From the NCBI GenBank assembly GCA_019055375.1, contig JAHQIW010007287.1, forward strand, positions 62,001-126,000: a DNA stretch of 64,000 bases. Reading direction: 5' to 3'. Source of the stretch: Parelaphostrongylus tenuis. Its lineage: Eukaryota; Nematoda; Chromadorea; Rhabditida; Metastrongylidae. The notes under the pieces are model-generated. The model saw only the letters and a list, made by a program, of their open reading frames with translations, was not told where the DNA came from and searched no databases. Shown here in pieces: positions 22,261 through 34,079 of the stretch. Both the position numbers and the translations under genes were made by a program. The stretch's first letter is position 1. Each line of letters begins with the position of its first letter.

Positions 22261-22535
22261 AGGTGAGACGGACATTTGATGCGCTTCAACGACAACCGAT
22301 GTATGAGAGCCGTTAGCGACTGGGTTCCTCGGGATGTCAAACGCTCTGCGAGAAGACCACCAACCCACTGGTCCACTTTCTTCACGAAAAGGCTGGAAGA
22401 AAGATTTGATGCTCAGCGAATTCCAAGAGCGAAGAAGACCTACTAGACTACTCTTGTGCGCGAAAGGGAAAAATGGGAGGGTTGCTAGTGCTTGCTCGAA
22501 TCACTTGACAATCAGTGGTACGACAGGTGACATTT
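22260..22535 (+). mobile_element. RTE-type 3' end fragment
   Basis: The plus strand reads MRFNDNRCMRAVSDWVPRDV, then TFFTKRLEERFDAQRIPRAK, ending with GACAGGTGAC at about 22524, like the end of the element at 10333-12045. Both the frame and a stop show decay. A more decayed paralogue lies at 31920-32165. Confidence 0.8.
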
Positions 22536-22599
22536 TTGCTAAAAAGAACTACCACGTGTGAATAAATAATTTTTTTCTCTTGACAAAATACGTCCTGCG

Positions 22600-24145
22600 A
22601 GAAGGAACTTATTTTCACCCATTGCCGAAGACCTTTTTCCTAGTTTATCTACGTTTAGCAATAATTTGATAGCTCGAGAAATGTTGTTTTTAATAGGAAA
22701 TTTGTTTCATGAAAAGATTTTCACTAACGAGAAGAACAAAACGTTTTGCTATCGGTGCGATCATATTCATTTTTTAATTTTTCAGGAGGCCATACTGGCA
22801 GTTATACAGAGAAATCTCTAAACAAAACTTAGTCGCTACGGAAAAGTAGATTGCTATTTAAGGTGCTTCTACAAAAGTATTTGTAGAAGAAAGAACGTTC
22901 GGTCATGCTAAACAACTTTACATATCAAAACGTAGGCGACGTGTCTAGGAAGTTATGCATTCCAGTTCATTTTTCACATCTTCTTTGACGATATTGTAAT
23001 ATAACTAGAGTAATCAAGAGTTGCACATTCTACAATGTTTTGTTTCGAAAGAAAGTTCTGCGGAGGAATTTATCTGTACCTAACCGGAGTAAGCCTCGAA
23101 AGATTAACTCACAAGGAGGCCTTCTTAGTGAGGAGTACCAACAAAGGGAAAAATGCGCCTAACTTCCGGAGTTCTTAGGAAGTTTCTGAACTTTACGACG
23201 GGCTCTTGACAACTGTATAACAAAATTTAGATGATCGGAGCACTTCTTTATCACGAAAAAGTCGGATAGTGTGAAGAAAGTTCCAGTAGGTATATTTTTT
23301 GTAAGAAGAACGCCCATGCGTCCTGGCAATCGGTATTTTCTAGCAAAGCGGAGACAGTCTCTGAAAATAAACATGTTTTCAACTCTTTTTACGATTTTTT
23401 GACATGACACGGATTCCGATGTTGAATATCTTGCATATCACTCATTACTGTTATATATGCGAACAAGATAGAACAAATTTCATTACATTCGAAGTCGATG
23501 AATCCTCACATCTCAGAAACGTTTTGGAAATAAGTGGAGCATTTTACACTAAATACTTCGTCGTTCATAACTGAACTGAGGCTCCCACAGCAAAGATAGG
23601 GTTTCCAATATATTTTTCAAATCGCTAGAGGTGCAGTTGTCAGTAAAGCGCTCATAGAAATTTGAGATGCATTCGAATGCATTATACAAGCGAATTCAGA
23701 GATGGAGAGTGGACGCTACTGTTAATCAATGGCGAAGATGTCGGAATTGAATTGAACCGTTACCTTTTGTAAGGCAGAAATATTTGATCTAAATCGTTGT
23801 TGTGAGCAAATATTTTTAAATTATATCTGAATCTAGAATGCTTACTAAGTCTAATTATTTACTTATCAAGCAAAAAACCATCAAACCAGGTTTTCACACG
23901 ATCTTTCAGAATTATTTGTATAAATGAGATAAATTGCGAGAGATTTACAACCGTTATGCAAGATACTTAATTACAAAGAATGTACAAAATAAATCTCGTT
24001 TGGCTTGCATATCGCACAAAAATTGCTGAAAATTGGCGACTTTATGTCGCACACCAGAAGTAAGGGGCGGAAGCCAAATTCGCCACTTCGCCACTCAAAA
24101 AATTTGCATGTTCACTGGAACTTCTGTTCATGTGGTCTTCATCAC
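22600..24145. repeat. Block theta, copy 1
   Basis: Aligns with 32170-33700 and, from about 23160, with 39950-40860. The plus strand at 24005-24140 keeps a coding-looking stretch (GRKPNSPLRHSKNLHVHWNF, then CSCGLHH) that is open in all three theta copies. Here it is cut off by an RTE fragment from about 24145. Protein family not recognised. Confidence 0.55.
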
Positions 24146-25010
24146 ACAGTTCTGGAAAATTCTTACCATATCTTCGCTTTGCGGACGACATCATCATCTT
24201 CTCGTAAAGTATCAGTGTTGTAGAGGCGATGTTGAAGGAATTAAACAAAGCCGGAAAGAAGATCGGATTATTTATCGATAGGATGAAGACCCAGTTTATG
24301 AAGGGTGCAATGGTGATCAAGTCGAAATGGATGGTTCTCTGAATACAGAAGCCAGCTCGTATGTGAACCTCGGGCGACCACTGAACATGAAAAACAGCAT
24401 GAATTAATAACTAGATAGAAGGATTAGAGCAGCATGTGCCGTATTCGGGCCTCTCAAAGAAGCCACCGATCAGCTAGCGAACTCAAAATTCCGTGCTCAC
24501 CTTTTCTTTTCAACGGTCCTCCCGGCGCTCTGCTATGCAGATGAAACGTAGGCTGATACTTCGACTACGTCAAGACTGCTGCAAACGAACTCACAGAGCG
24601 CTTGAATGATGTCCTCTGAAACTTGGTCGGCACAGAGCATCTGGCTGGCTTGCGTAGCTAAGATCTTCGAGGCTTATCCCAACTTCGTGACCCAGAGGTC
24701 TATACATCTATAGCGAAATACGGATGGACCGGTCACATTCTGCGAAGAACAGACGACAGATGGACGAGAAGAACTGTAGAGTGGATTCCACGACAATGTA
24801 CGCGTCCTCGAGAACGACCACTTACACGTTGAGCTGACATGTTCGTTCAAAAAATTGACGAGCTGCACTCTCAGCTCTCGATATCTTTCCGATCACGGTA
24901 TGACACTCGCAATAGCCGCCATGCTCATATTGGACCACCGATATGGACAGCTGTCGCGCAGCAAAGGGGCGAATGGGTTATGTGCTGGGGTCCGCACAAC
25001 TAGTGAAGAA
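24145..25010 (+). mobile_element. Second-subfamily RTE-type reverse transcriptase fragment
   Basis: Across frames the plus strand reads HLRFADDIIIF, VVEAMLKELNKAGKKIGLFI, SSYVNLGRPLNM, FRAHLFFSTVLPALCYADET, then decayed blocks corresponding to the AGHIMRR and ending regions. The LRFADD catalytic box is present. Wording of the blocks (KEATDQLA, VLPALCYA) marks a different RTE lineage from the element at 10333. It interrupts block theta/iota and is absent from the other two copies of that block, so it inserted after duplication. Confidence 0.8.
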
Positions 25011-25079
25011 GGATCGCCTAAGTATCCATGTTAGTAAACAAGTGTACCACATTGTCTGAGATTTTCTTCACGCACTGTG

Positions 25080-26480
25080 CTCTGTCCCACTGTACTTTTA
25101 TCCATCGATAGTGTGATCAACTCGGAAAGATCCCACAAGCAAATTCCCGCGTTTCCGCATAACAGTCATTCTAAATAGTCTTTCGTCGAATGCGAACAAA
25201 GCATATTGCAGCAGTGCATATGCTCCATGACTGCTTATCTCTTTATAGCATTCATAGAACGAAAGTCGCAAGAAGCACAAGCAGTGTAGGAGGAGCGTCA
25301 TAAATTGTGGCTTCCGCATTAACTATTGATTCGTACTCAAAACTTTCCCAGTCGTTAGATCTGCTCTTTAGACTTTTGGAATCGCTTATCTCTTATGTGC
25401 AAACACAGAATTCGTTTAAATAGCTCAAACTCGTACGTGTGCGTCTTTAGCATTTTTACTCTTCGTACTCCAGTAATTATCAGTGAAGGTGATTCAGTTT
25501 GGTTTCTGGATTCGGTTGCAACCTGAGAATTCGGCAGTCTTCTTTCAATGACAAACTCTATGTTTTCTTGGCGTTTTTTTACATGAAATTCATAGGTAGC
25601 CTTACTAGTACATTCTGGGGCATTGCTGTCTCCTGCGCCTGTGGCTGTGCAGGAATTTGTTACCATGCAACTATTACATTGCAACTGCAACTTTAAGTTA
25701 TCCACAACTGCCGTGATTAATTCTAAACTGCCAAACCAATTACAACGTCCCAATGAAATCAGTGTTGACTTGGTAATTTGTAACAATCTTTTACGCGGTG
25801 AAGCGAATTCAGATCATCATTCTATTGTACGGCTCACATAATGAAAAATACCTCAATTAGGGCTCAAGAGGCTTGAACATGGTTCAAAGGTGCTATACTT
25901 GCATATATCCATGATGGTGTACGTATCGTGCAATATGATTTTTTACTCTACTGGCCGAGTGATGACAACGTGCACCAACACTTCGGTAACACTGTTCAGG
26001 GTTTGTCCAGTTTTTAACTTCTTCATTCGGATCGCTGCCTTACAGCTGTCAATTAAAGAGGTGACCGTACTCGTATCCTATTTTGACCACCTTTAAGAGG
26101 TATGAAAATTGATTTAGAGTGTGACTATAGCTATTTGGCACGTTCAATGAACATGTCGGTTCTTCTTCTTGGTGGTCTCCCCGAGAATGTCTTGAGTTTT
26201 TCCAAACCATTCCATCGTTCTCTTCATTCTCCAGTCATCGTCCCACCTCGTTATAAAGGCTCCTCCCCACTTGCGCAATCAAATTTTGTTTTTGATGCAT
26301 AATTTGCTCTGTTTTGAAGATAGGGGAAGGAAAGTGTTCTATTGCGAAGTACTGGCACATGTTCCCGCCACGTATCGAAAAACTGGGACTATAGCGCCAA
26401 ATAAGTAGATGTGTTTGGATATTGAAATTGACCAGTGGTCTCTGGCAAATTCTCAAGCTCGGCTCACTCAAATAAAAAAA
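25080..26480 (-). repeat. Block iota, copy 1, with unassigned open frame
   Basis: Aligns with 34130-35300 and 41330-43200, and inverted with 38980-39925. The minus strand has a 143-codon open frame (25786-25355) containing RCNWFGSLELITAVVDN and VIERRLPNSQ, and another (25319-25098) containing AYALLQYALFAFDERLFRM. The same frames are partly readable in the other copies, which suggests an ancestral coding gene on the minus strand. I do not recognise it. Some indels between copies break the frame. Confidence 0.5.
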
Positions 26481-27047
26481 TTCAGAACGAAATTCAAAAC
26501 GCCCAGGAAGCCTAAGGTGGGATGGAGCACAAATCGAGATTGATGATCTGTTTAATAAGACCATATCTGCATCTCAATATATGGTTGAATGCGAAAAACG
26601 ATGAGAAAATGAATCATAAAGAAAAAGCACAGCAGCATAGGTGGCAAGGAAATTCGCAGCTCGTTGTGATTGACAACGACGTTGAAATCCTACGCGACAC
26701 GCGGGACCGTTGCGCGACGAGCGCGGAGGCCACAATGACGTAATGATAGTTTTCTGGTGAAATGTGGATTTTCATCGTCATCAAAGCGAATTTTGCCGCC
26801 AGTAAATGATAAAATATCGCAGAACAGACATCGATAAAGCTACCTATAGAAGGAACAATGGCAATGCCTCCTATTAAAACCTCGAATCTCGAGTGAAAAG
26901 GCAAATACTCACCAAAACGAACTCTGCTTGCAAAACGCTATCTTTTTTCGTTAGTAGAAAGTAAGATAAAGGTTTTTCAATAAAAAAAAACTCAGTGCGA
27001 GCATCCCTTTCTCTGGGATATCTCTGAGAGGAGGAAAACTCAGTAAT
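26480..27047. other. No gene recognised
   Basis: Unique-looking stretch between blocks iota and beta. The two opposed open frames (26522-26743, 26614-26904) overlap each other and resemble nothing known to me. Confidence 0.4.
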
Positions 27048-27133
27048 AGTTTAGGCATCTCTTTCTCTGGGACATGAGTTTAGGCATCTCTTTCTCTGGG
27101 ACATGAGTTTAGGCATCTCTTTCTCTCGGACAT
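27048..27133 (+). repeat. 29-bp minisatellite, three units
   Basis: Units start at 27048, 27077 and 27106. Each begins AGTTTAGGCATCTCTTTCTC. The first two are identical over 29 bases; the third differs at one base (TCGGAC for TGGGAC) and then ends. A degenerate relative lies just upstream near 27000. Confidence 0.9.
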
Positions 27134-27164
27134 CTCTGAGAGTTGAACGCCGGTATCACATCTA

Positions 27165-28235
27165 AGTAGAGCCCTGATATTGCTCCAACGGCTTAGCATC
27201 TTTTTCACGCTTTCAAGTAGCTTCTACGGGACAAGATTTTCAAGGATCGCAGCCAGCTCGAAAGTGATCTTATCATTTTCTTTGAACGCTACCCTCATTC
27301 TTTCTAGAATGAAGGCCTCCAATAGTCTTCCAGCAAAAGCTACGTATGCTCATGACAATGATTATATTTTTGTTTAGTTAATTGTTTCAAATAAACAGCA
27401 ACTGACATAACAAAAGTGTCGACATGCGAAAGAAATCATTGGGCCAACCCAATATAGTCAAAAAGGCCTGCTTTGATCTGACCTCAGGACAAGTAATTAA
27501 TCATTTTCTTGCATTAATAGACTGACATGAGGTCAATAACATGTATCATTCGTCTAAAATCCAGTTGCTCTCTCCTTCCTTTAGTGCTGCATTATTCGAT
27601 TCGATGGTACACAAGTAGGTGTCCACTCTTTCTATGTGGGTGTTCGTTTCAACGATCGATTAGTGTTCAGGAAAATAAAAGAAAATTCAGAGTTCAGCGG
27701 ATTGTATATACCGGAGAGAGGTGAAGAACGACTGGGCAGTGTTTTCAACGATATAATAATCTACTTCTGTATAATGGAGTTTTCTAACAGGTTCTTCTGA
27801 ATTTGAAGTGGTAAATTCATGTGACATCCTCTCAGGGTTAACAAGAACAAGTACTCAAATTTTGTCAATGGTTTCTGTTTTTGCAGCTTTTGAAAATTTC
27901 ATTGAAATAAATGTGACAAAACCTAATGAATCTCTTGCAAGGGAGCGTTTAGAATCTCTTGAACGACCAGCTCTTAGTTATCATTTCAGAAATTTCTCAT
28001 GAGACAAAAGGCAGCTCTTTATGCAAATAGCCAGCTTACAAGATCAAATGTTTTCATCTCTATTTCTGCTAACCAACTTTCATTGTGGATACGAGTAGCA
28101 TCCACAAAAGCAAGCACTTTCATTGACATCAATTTTAAAGGCCCGGGGCTCCAATTAAGCCCTAAACGTAAATGCCTGAACATGGGATCCGGTCATTTTC
28201 TAAAGACGAATGAAAGAATTTTTAGCTGAAACTCA
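27165..28235 (+). repeat. Block beta, copy 4, beginning with a PRPF6-like exon piece
   Basis: 27165-27330 aligns with 2850-3000, the last PRPF6-like piece of copy 1. The rest aligns with 3050-4200, including an open frame at 27999-28229 (NQLSLWIRVASTKASTFIDI). It joins block delta copy 3 without a gamma gene between, so gamma was lost here or this unit predates its arrival. Confidence 0.55.
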
Positions 28236-28239
28236 AATT

Positions 28240-30235
28240 TCTCAAGTTGCACGACTTATATGCGGCTCCCGCCTTCTCATTTCTCATGCTGCTGCAATCG
28301 GCAAAGCTCTTGAATCACAACTGCAGTTCTGAGAAAAAGTCTTCCAAAGGCGATATCGATTGATGAATGCGAGGCACATTTCTTATCGCATGACTTTTTC
28401 CTTCACAAAGCTCTGAGCAAAAATTCGGCTTGTAAAACTTTGATGTTCTTGTGAGCCTCTCACATTCAGCACGCTCATAAATTATAGTTTCAACGGAGTG
28501 GTCAACTGATAGCCAAATTGAGTAGATCTCAAATTTCATTACTATGGTTGAAAGATAGGCGTGTAATAGATGTTACTAAAAATCCACCAATACCAGGACG
28601 TTAATGGAAAATCGTGTCAGGACTTAATCTTTTATTAAAAAGCTGCATGAATTCATCAAATGCTCCAGTGAGATTGGTAATAATTCACTCTTTGAAAATT
28701 GAATCGCCAATGTATCGAAATAGGAAAGCACAGTGACGATGTTTGAGAATACAGGCTATGTAATGCTAAGCAGACGCTACCCTGTTCATCTTTTCAAACT
28801 TTTCATGGTAGATTTTCTACACAGCGCCTTCCCTCCGCAATTTCCGCACGATTTGCAGACAAAATAAAATTTGTTATTGTACATTTCATGTAATGAAATG
28901 CCATTTCTTGGTGTAACGGTTATAATTCTCTAGTGGTCTCTCCATTTTTGTGATGTTTCTGAAAAATCGTTCGAAAGTTTGGAGTTTTCTTCACCACACT
29001 ATGTGATGAACACGACTCAGTCAGTTTTCGAGGTTTGAAGATCTGAAGATGTCTACCAAAAATAACGTTTCAAGGCAGATATCGCTGTGTTACAGAGAAA
29101 AAGAAGCATCATATTTGATGTCATTCCGGCAATTTCTCAGTTGGATAATAGTATTACACGTCCTCATGTTAAATGAATCGCTGCGGAGCATACGGTGGCC
29201 TAGATTCTGAATATTGAAGAACTTTCTACTGACCACTGCATCTTCAACAAATTACTGGATTAGAAAGAAAGTTTGGAACATTTGTAGAAAATCGAAAATT
29301 CATGCAAGAATTCCAAACAAAAACAATGATACCTATTCTTCAAAATAGAGACAATCGTTTTCCACAACTTTCTGCCGTCGGTCCGCCAAGTTTCGGATCT
29401 GGTCGAAGTCGGTAATTCCTTCGACTGTGATCTAAAGAACTCTTTACATGCATCCTCAGCTTCATCGAACGACTCAAACTTTGTCGAACGTCCTGAACGA
29501 GGCTAGACTTTAAGGTCAGAATCTTAGGAATTAGAGCGTTGAACCACCGTTCTGCAGCAGATTTACTTGCTGTGCCTTCCCTTTCAGCTTGATTGATTTT
29601 ATCGACTGTAGCTCGATGTGAACGAGCCTTTCTCCAATGATGACGCATTAGAACACGAAATGAGATTATGTCGTTGGACACGGCGGAGGCTTGTAATACA
29701 GCGGGAATTGAAACGATTAATATCTAGGCCCATAACGGGCAATTCCCACATCAGAAAGTGTAATATTTCCATTATGCATGAGAGTTATCCCATGCTTAGT
29801 GAAGTTCCCCAGAACTCTTTCCAACCGTACTAGGAAATATTTTGAAAAACCATCCTTTCGCTGTGGAAGTCTCATCGCAATAGTCAACAACATAGTGTTT
29901 GAAGCAGAAAGTTTTATTCATTTTCAAAGTGTTTGAGAAAGGTCACCGACTTGGATTTTAATGAATTTTGTTCCAGCTATTTCGCAAATGACAAATCAAA
30001 AGCACCATCAGCGCTGTATTATCATAGACCTTGTTTATGAGTTTTACAAGCCGCGATTAAAGCTGAATAAGCTAATGCGTTTACAGTCGTTACGTGTTTT
30101 GAGACTTTCGTGTCGCTTTGGTTGAATTGTTGAACAACGAACATTTTCGCTACAATGTTCTCCCTGCACTTTCAATACGGTTTTGTCATAAGTCCGCGAA
30201 TTTCAAAACTTCTTTTGTGTGGAATGCCATCGTCT
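28240..30235. repeat. Block delta, copy 3
   Basis: Aligns with 6980-8490 and 18830-20560. It contains the mariner relic at 29262-29690, the fullest of the delta copies. Confidence 0.6.
29262..29690 (-). mobile_element. Internally deleted mariner, N-terminus joined to C-terminus
   Basis: The minus strand begins MSNDIISFRVLMRHHWRK and continues DKINQAEREGTASKSAAERW, the mariner DNA-binding domain. It then jumps, within a shared frame or one base off, to the C-terminal block around TRSETWRTDGRKLWK and a stop near 29333, skipping all catalytic residues. The end at about 29262 has GAAAGAAAGTTTGGA-like sequence comparable to the end at 57404. Size and structure are those of a non-autonomous (MITE-like) deletion derivative. 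Confidence 0.78.
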
Positions 30236-30239
30236 ATGG

Positions 30240-30960
30240 CTAGAGCGAAGCTTTCCTTATTCTCCTAATACTTCAAACAGCCTCTGTATGTTCTCCTCAT
30301 TGAAAAGATTTCATCATGTACTTCTTATGGGCTTCTTGTGAAAAAGTTGGACCGTATTAGGTTGTTTTCCTTTTGTGTGTTAGACATTTCAAAGGATTCT
30401 CCTGGTTTACGTTTTTATCCATCGGCTGACTTCAAAACATATTATGTGTCCAGCCTATGGATCGCTGACATCCTGAGGTGCACAACGGCGCACCCAATTT
30501 TCGATCGTTGCAACAGGTCAGATTTTCGGATCCCTTCTCCCATTTGAGAGAAACGGAACACTCTTCGCATCGATCTTTCGCTTCCGCGTTTTATAACTGC
30601 AAATGATCTTACATCCTGCGTACGTAGCGACTAGTTCTCTGAAATTTGTAGAGGGAACGGTAATCTCTGGTCGAATGTTGAGTATGGAGGTGGATGTTCC
30701 TTGTATTTTTTTCTGCACCGTCCATGTCGTCAAACGCTCTCGAAGTGGCTCGCTTGCTCTTGCTCAGCTTTGAATCATAGTTGTTCATCATTTTGGCTTT
30801 GTGAACTGAGCACGCGTACTCAAGCCTTTCGGCGATATTGATTTTGTTAAAGGTGACTAGGCATTCAAAATCAATGCGTTCTTCATAAACATCGTTCTTG
30901 TAAAACTTAATCGGAAACCTATCCTTTCAGCAATCTTCTCGAAATCGGTCAACGTGAATC
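30240..30960 (-). mobile_element. RTE-type reverse transcriptase fragment, paralogue of 20560-21310
   Basis: The minus strand reads TRTMFMKNALILNA, then YDSKLSKSKRATSRAFDDMD, NTRNIHLHTQ and SIGWTHNM, matching blocks downstream of the FADD box of the intact-type element. Stops and frameshifts throughout. Being in the same place in both eta copies, it was inserted before the block duplicated. Confidence 0.68.
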
Positions 30961-31920
30961 ATCCTGGCTGGCATGAGGTCAGTGGAAAAGTAACTGCGGT
31001 TTTAGACCACAAATTTCACATTATTATAACTAGGCTCAGAAACATCTTTATCAACGAAAATAGGAACCATTACAATCAACACGTATTAGCCACTGAGAAG
31101 TAAGTTTATTAGTTTCTGTTGCGTTTAAATTGATGCTTCGGGATACGACGGACTTTTGGAAAGGTTTCTACGCCTTGTTGGTTGAGTAAGCGTTTCCTCT
31201 GCAATAAGTTGTCGAGACGCTTGATGAAATGGTAGTTGGAAGGCTACGAAGTTGCCTCATCCTCTATAGTGGCCCGACTTCGCATCCACCAACCACTTTT
31301 TCAAGACGCTTTCACGACCTGTTGGTTGCAAAAACATCCATGCAACATGCATGCAACATGGAAAAAATAATTTTGAAAGTTCATCAAGTTTCAAGGCATC
31401 GGTTCTAATGCTACGGATGTACAAACATATTTCTAGTTGGTAGATATGTTGATTACAGTGGTTTTTGTTCTGTCTAGCCCATTTGGAATGGCGTGTATCC
31501 CTTCTGACCCGCCATTGTTTGGAAGCCTTTCTCATTGAACAGAAACTTTTCCTTAACGTTTTGCTTATCAATCGGAAGCTTAAATCTTGACAGCCTAAAT
31601 AATGAGTTACGTTTATGAGTTAAAAAAACCCCTCCTAATTGCATTGTGGCAGCAAAAGTGAAATTTTGTTTCCACCCGATTTGATTTGATTGCTTAAATT
31701 GGGTCTTCAAGCGGCTTTTTCCTACTTTTTTGGCAAATTTTTCTCAATAGTATATGGGCGAAAAGATGATTAAGTTTGGATTCAAAGTAGTTCTTCAATC
31801 ACTTGACTATCGCATAAGGTATCGGTTCTTGTAAGTGAAATTTGTAAGTTAGAGGCATTTAACAACTACAAAAAGATAGAATGTCTCATAGGGAGCTTTT
31901 ATACAGGTGTTTGCAGTAAA
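30960..31920. repeat. Block eta, copy 2
   Basis: Aligns with 21310-22260. Minus-strand open frames at 31257-31571 and 31474-31710 overlap in different frames and are not conserved in copy 1. No gene recognised. Confidence 0.5.
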
Positions 31921-32165
31921 TAAGATGAGCTGGACACTTGATGAGCTTCAACGAAAACCATTTAACGAGAGCCATTACCGAATGGATATTAAACGCCCTA
32001 CTCGAAGACCACCAACCCATAGCTTCAGTTTCTTTACAAAAAGCCTAGAAGAAAGACATGATGATCAGCGAATTCCTAGAGCGAAGAAGACCCATGGGGC
32101 TACTCTTGCACACATTAGGGAAAAATGAAAGTGTTGCTGGTGCTCGCTCGAGTCACCAAGGAATC
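31920..32165 (+). mobile_element. Decayed RTE 3' end fragment, paralogue of 22260-22535
   Basis: The plus strand still shows RPPTHSFSFFTKSLEERHDD and QRIPRAKKTHGATL followed by a broken terminal block. It is at the position equivalent to 22260-22535 but more diverged from the intact element. Confidence 0.7.
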
Positions 32166-32169
32166 AATA

Positions 32170-34060
32170 ATTGTTATTGGGGAAAGCACATTCTTACAAA
32201 AAGGAACTTATTTTCAACTATTGTCAGGGCCCTTTTCCCTAATTTGCCCACGTTTTTACGATCACTTTATAGCTGGAGAAGTTTTCATTCTGATAGGAAG
32301 TTTGTTTCATGAAAAGATTTTGACTAACGGAAAGAACAAAACGTTATGCTATCGTGATGAGCTCCGTATCTTAACTTTCCAGAGGGCTTTACTTGCAGGT
32401 ATACAGTACAATCTAGAAAAACTTTATTGCTACGGAAAAGTAGATCACTGTTTGAGGAGCTTCTACACACGTATTACCAGCAGAAAGAACGCCCAATCAT
32501 GCTAAACAACTTTCCGTATATACATGTATACTACGTGTCGAGCGTAATTGAGAGATAAATATTCTATAATTTTTGGTTTTTAAAAGAAAGTTGTGCGGTG
32601 GAATTTTCAGTATCTAAATTGGGTAAACCCTGCAAGATTTACGCACAAGTAGGCCTTCTCAGTAAGGAGTACCGACAAAGAGAAAAATGGGCCTAGCTTT
32701 CCGGAATTCTTAGCGAGTTTCTTAACTTCACAGCGGGTTCTCTTGACAACAGTATAGTATAATTTAGGTGGTCGGAGCACTTCATTATTACGGAAAAGGA
32801 TATTGTGAAGAAAGTTCCATTAGGTATTCTTATTGAGTAGAACGCCCATGCGCCCTAGCAATTCGTATTTTGTAGTAAAATGGAGACAACCTTCAAAAAT
32901 AAACATATTTTCAACTCTTTTTGCGCTTTCTTGACACGAACTCCGATGAAACTTTTGTATATCACTCACTACTGTCATCCCATGCAAAAAGATAGAATAG
33001 AAATCAAATTCTAAATTGGAGAATTCTCACAAACACTTTGGTAACAAGTGGAGCATTTTAACTGAATACTTCATCGTTCACAGCTGATTTGAGACTTCGA
33101 CAGCAAAAGGAAGGTTTTCTAAACCTTCTTAAAATTTCTAGAGGTACAGTTGTCAGTAAAAGGCTCTTCGAAATTTGAAATGTAATAAAATGCATTATAC
33201 AAGCGATTTTAAAGCTGGAGAACGGAAGCTGCTGTTATTCAGTGGCCAAGATGTCGGAATTGCATTGAATGCAAAAGTTTTCTTTTGAACGACACGAATA
33301 TTTGCTCTAAATCGTTGCTGTGAGCAGAATTTTCCGAATCATTTCCAAATCTAGGATACTTATTGAACCTAATTAATTACTTATCAAGCAAAAACCTTCA
33401 AAGCTCACTTTTCAAATGATCTCCCAGAATTATTTGCAGAAATGAGATAAATCACGGGATATTTTGTAACCGTTCTACAATATACTTCTTTACAGAAAAT
33501 ATAGAAAAACAAATCCCGACTGGCTTTCATATCGCACAGAAATTGCGGGAAATTGACGATTTTACGCCGCACATCAGAAATAAGGGACGGAAGCCGAATT
33601 CGCCACCTCGCCACGTGAAAAATCTGCATGTTTACAGGAACTTCTGTTCATGTGGTCTTCATCACACAGTTCCCGCCAATAAATATTTTCAAAAGGAGTT
33701 CTTCACCTCAGCAACTAGTGCTCCCAAACTTCAAAATATCAGAGTCTGTCATATTACGTGCTTTAAGAAATTGTCTTTGAGTTAAACGAGTTGGCACCCC
33801 CTCAAGCACTTGGAAAAGTGGAAGATTCGCCACGGCAACTTCACTCATGGTATAAGTGCTCTATCCATTGTCACTTCGTGAATGATCTGCCGCAGAAAAT
33901 ATATGAATTGTTTTTGGTTGAATCTGCAATATTTTCTTAGATTCAGAAAGGCGAAAATGAATATTCATACAAGCAAAGCGAGACATTAGGTCGATCCCTT
34001 TATGGTTTATCTGTGAAATTCTGAAAACTATCAATTTACCAATTTCATCATAATTGGAGT
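32170..34060 (+). repeat. Block theta, copy 2
   Basis: Aligns with 22600-24145 and 39950-41200. Plus-strand open frame 33543-33785 contains GRKPNSPPRHVKNLHVYRNF, CSCGLHHTV and KYFQKEFFTSA. A following exon-like stretch near 33860-33940 reads NDLPQKIYELFLVESAIFS and a stop. The copy at 40705-40959 is longer and cleaner. The protein is not recognised. Confidence 0.5.
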
Positions 34061-34079
34061 TTCTTGCAGTTCCGCCGGC

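Noticed and set aside
27048..27133. CRISPR array
   Set aside because: The units are directly adjacent with no unique spacers, and the organism is eukaryotic.
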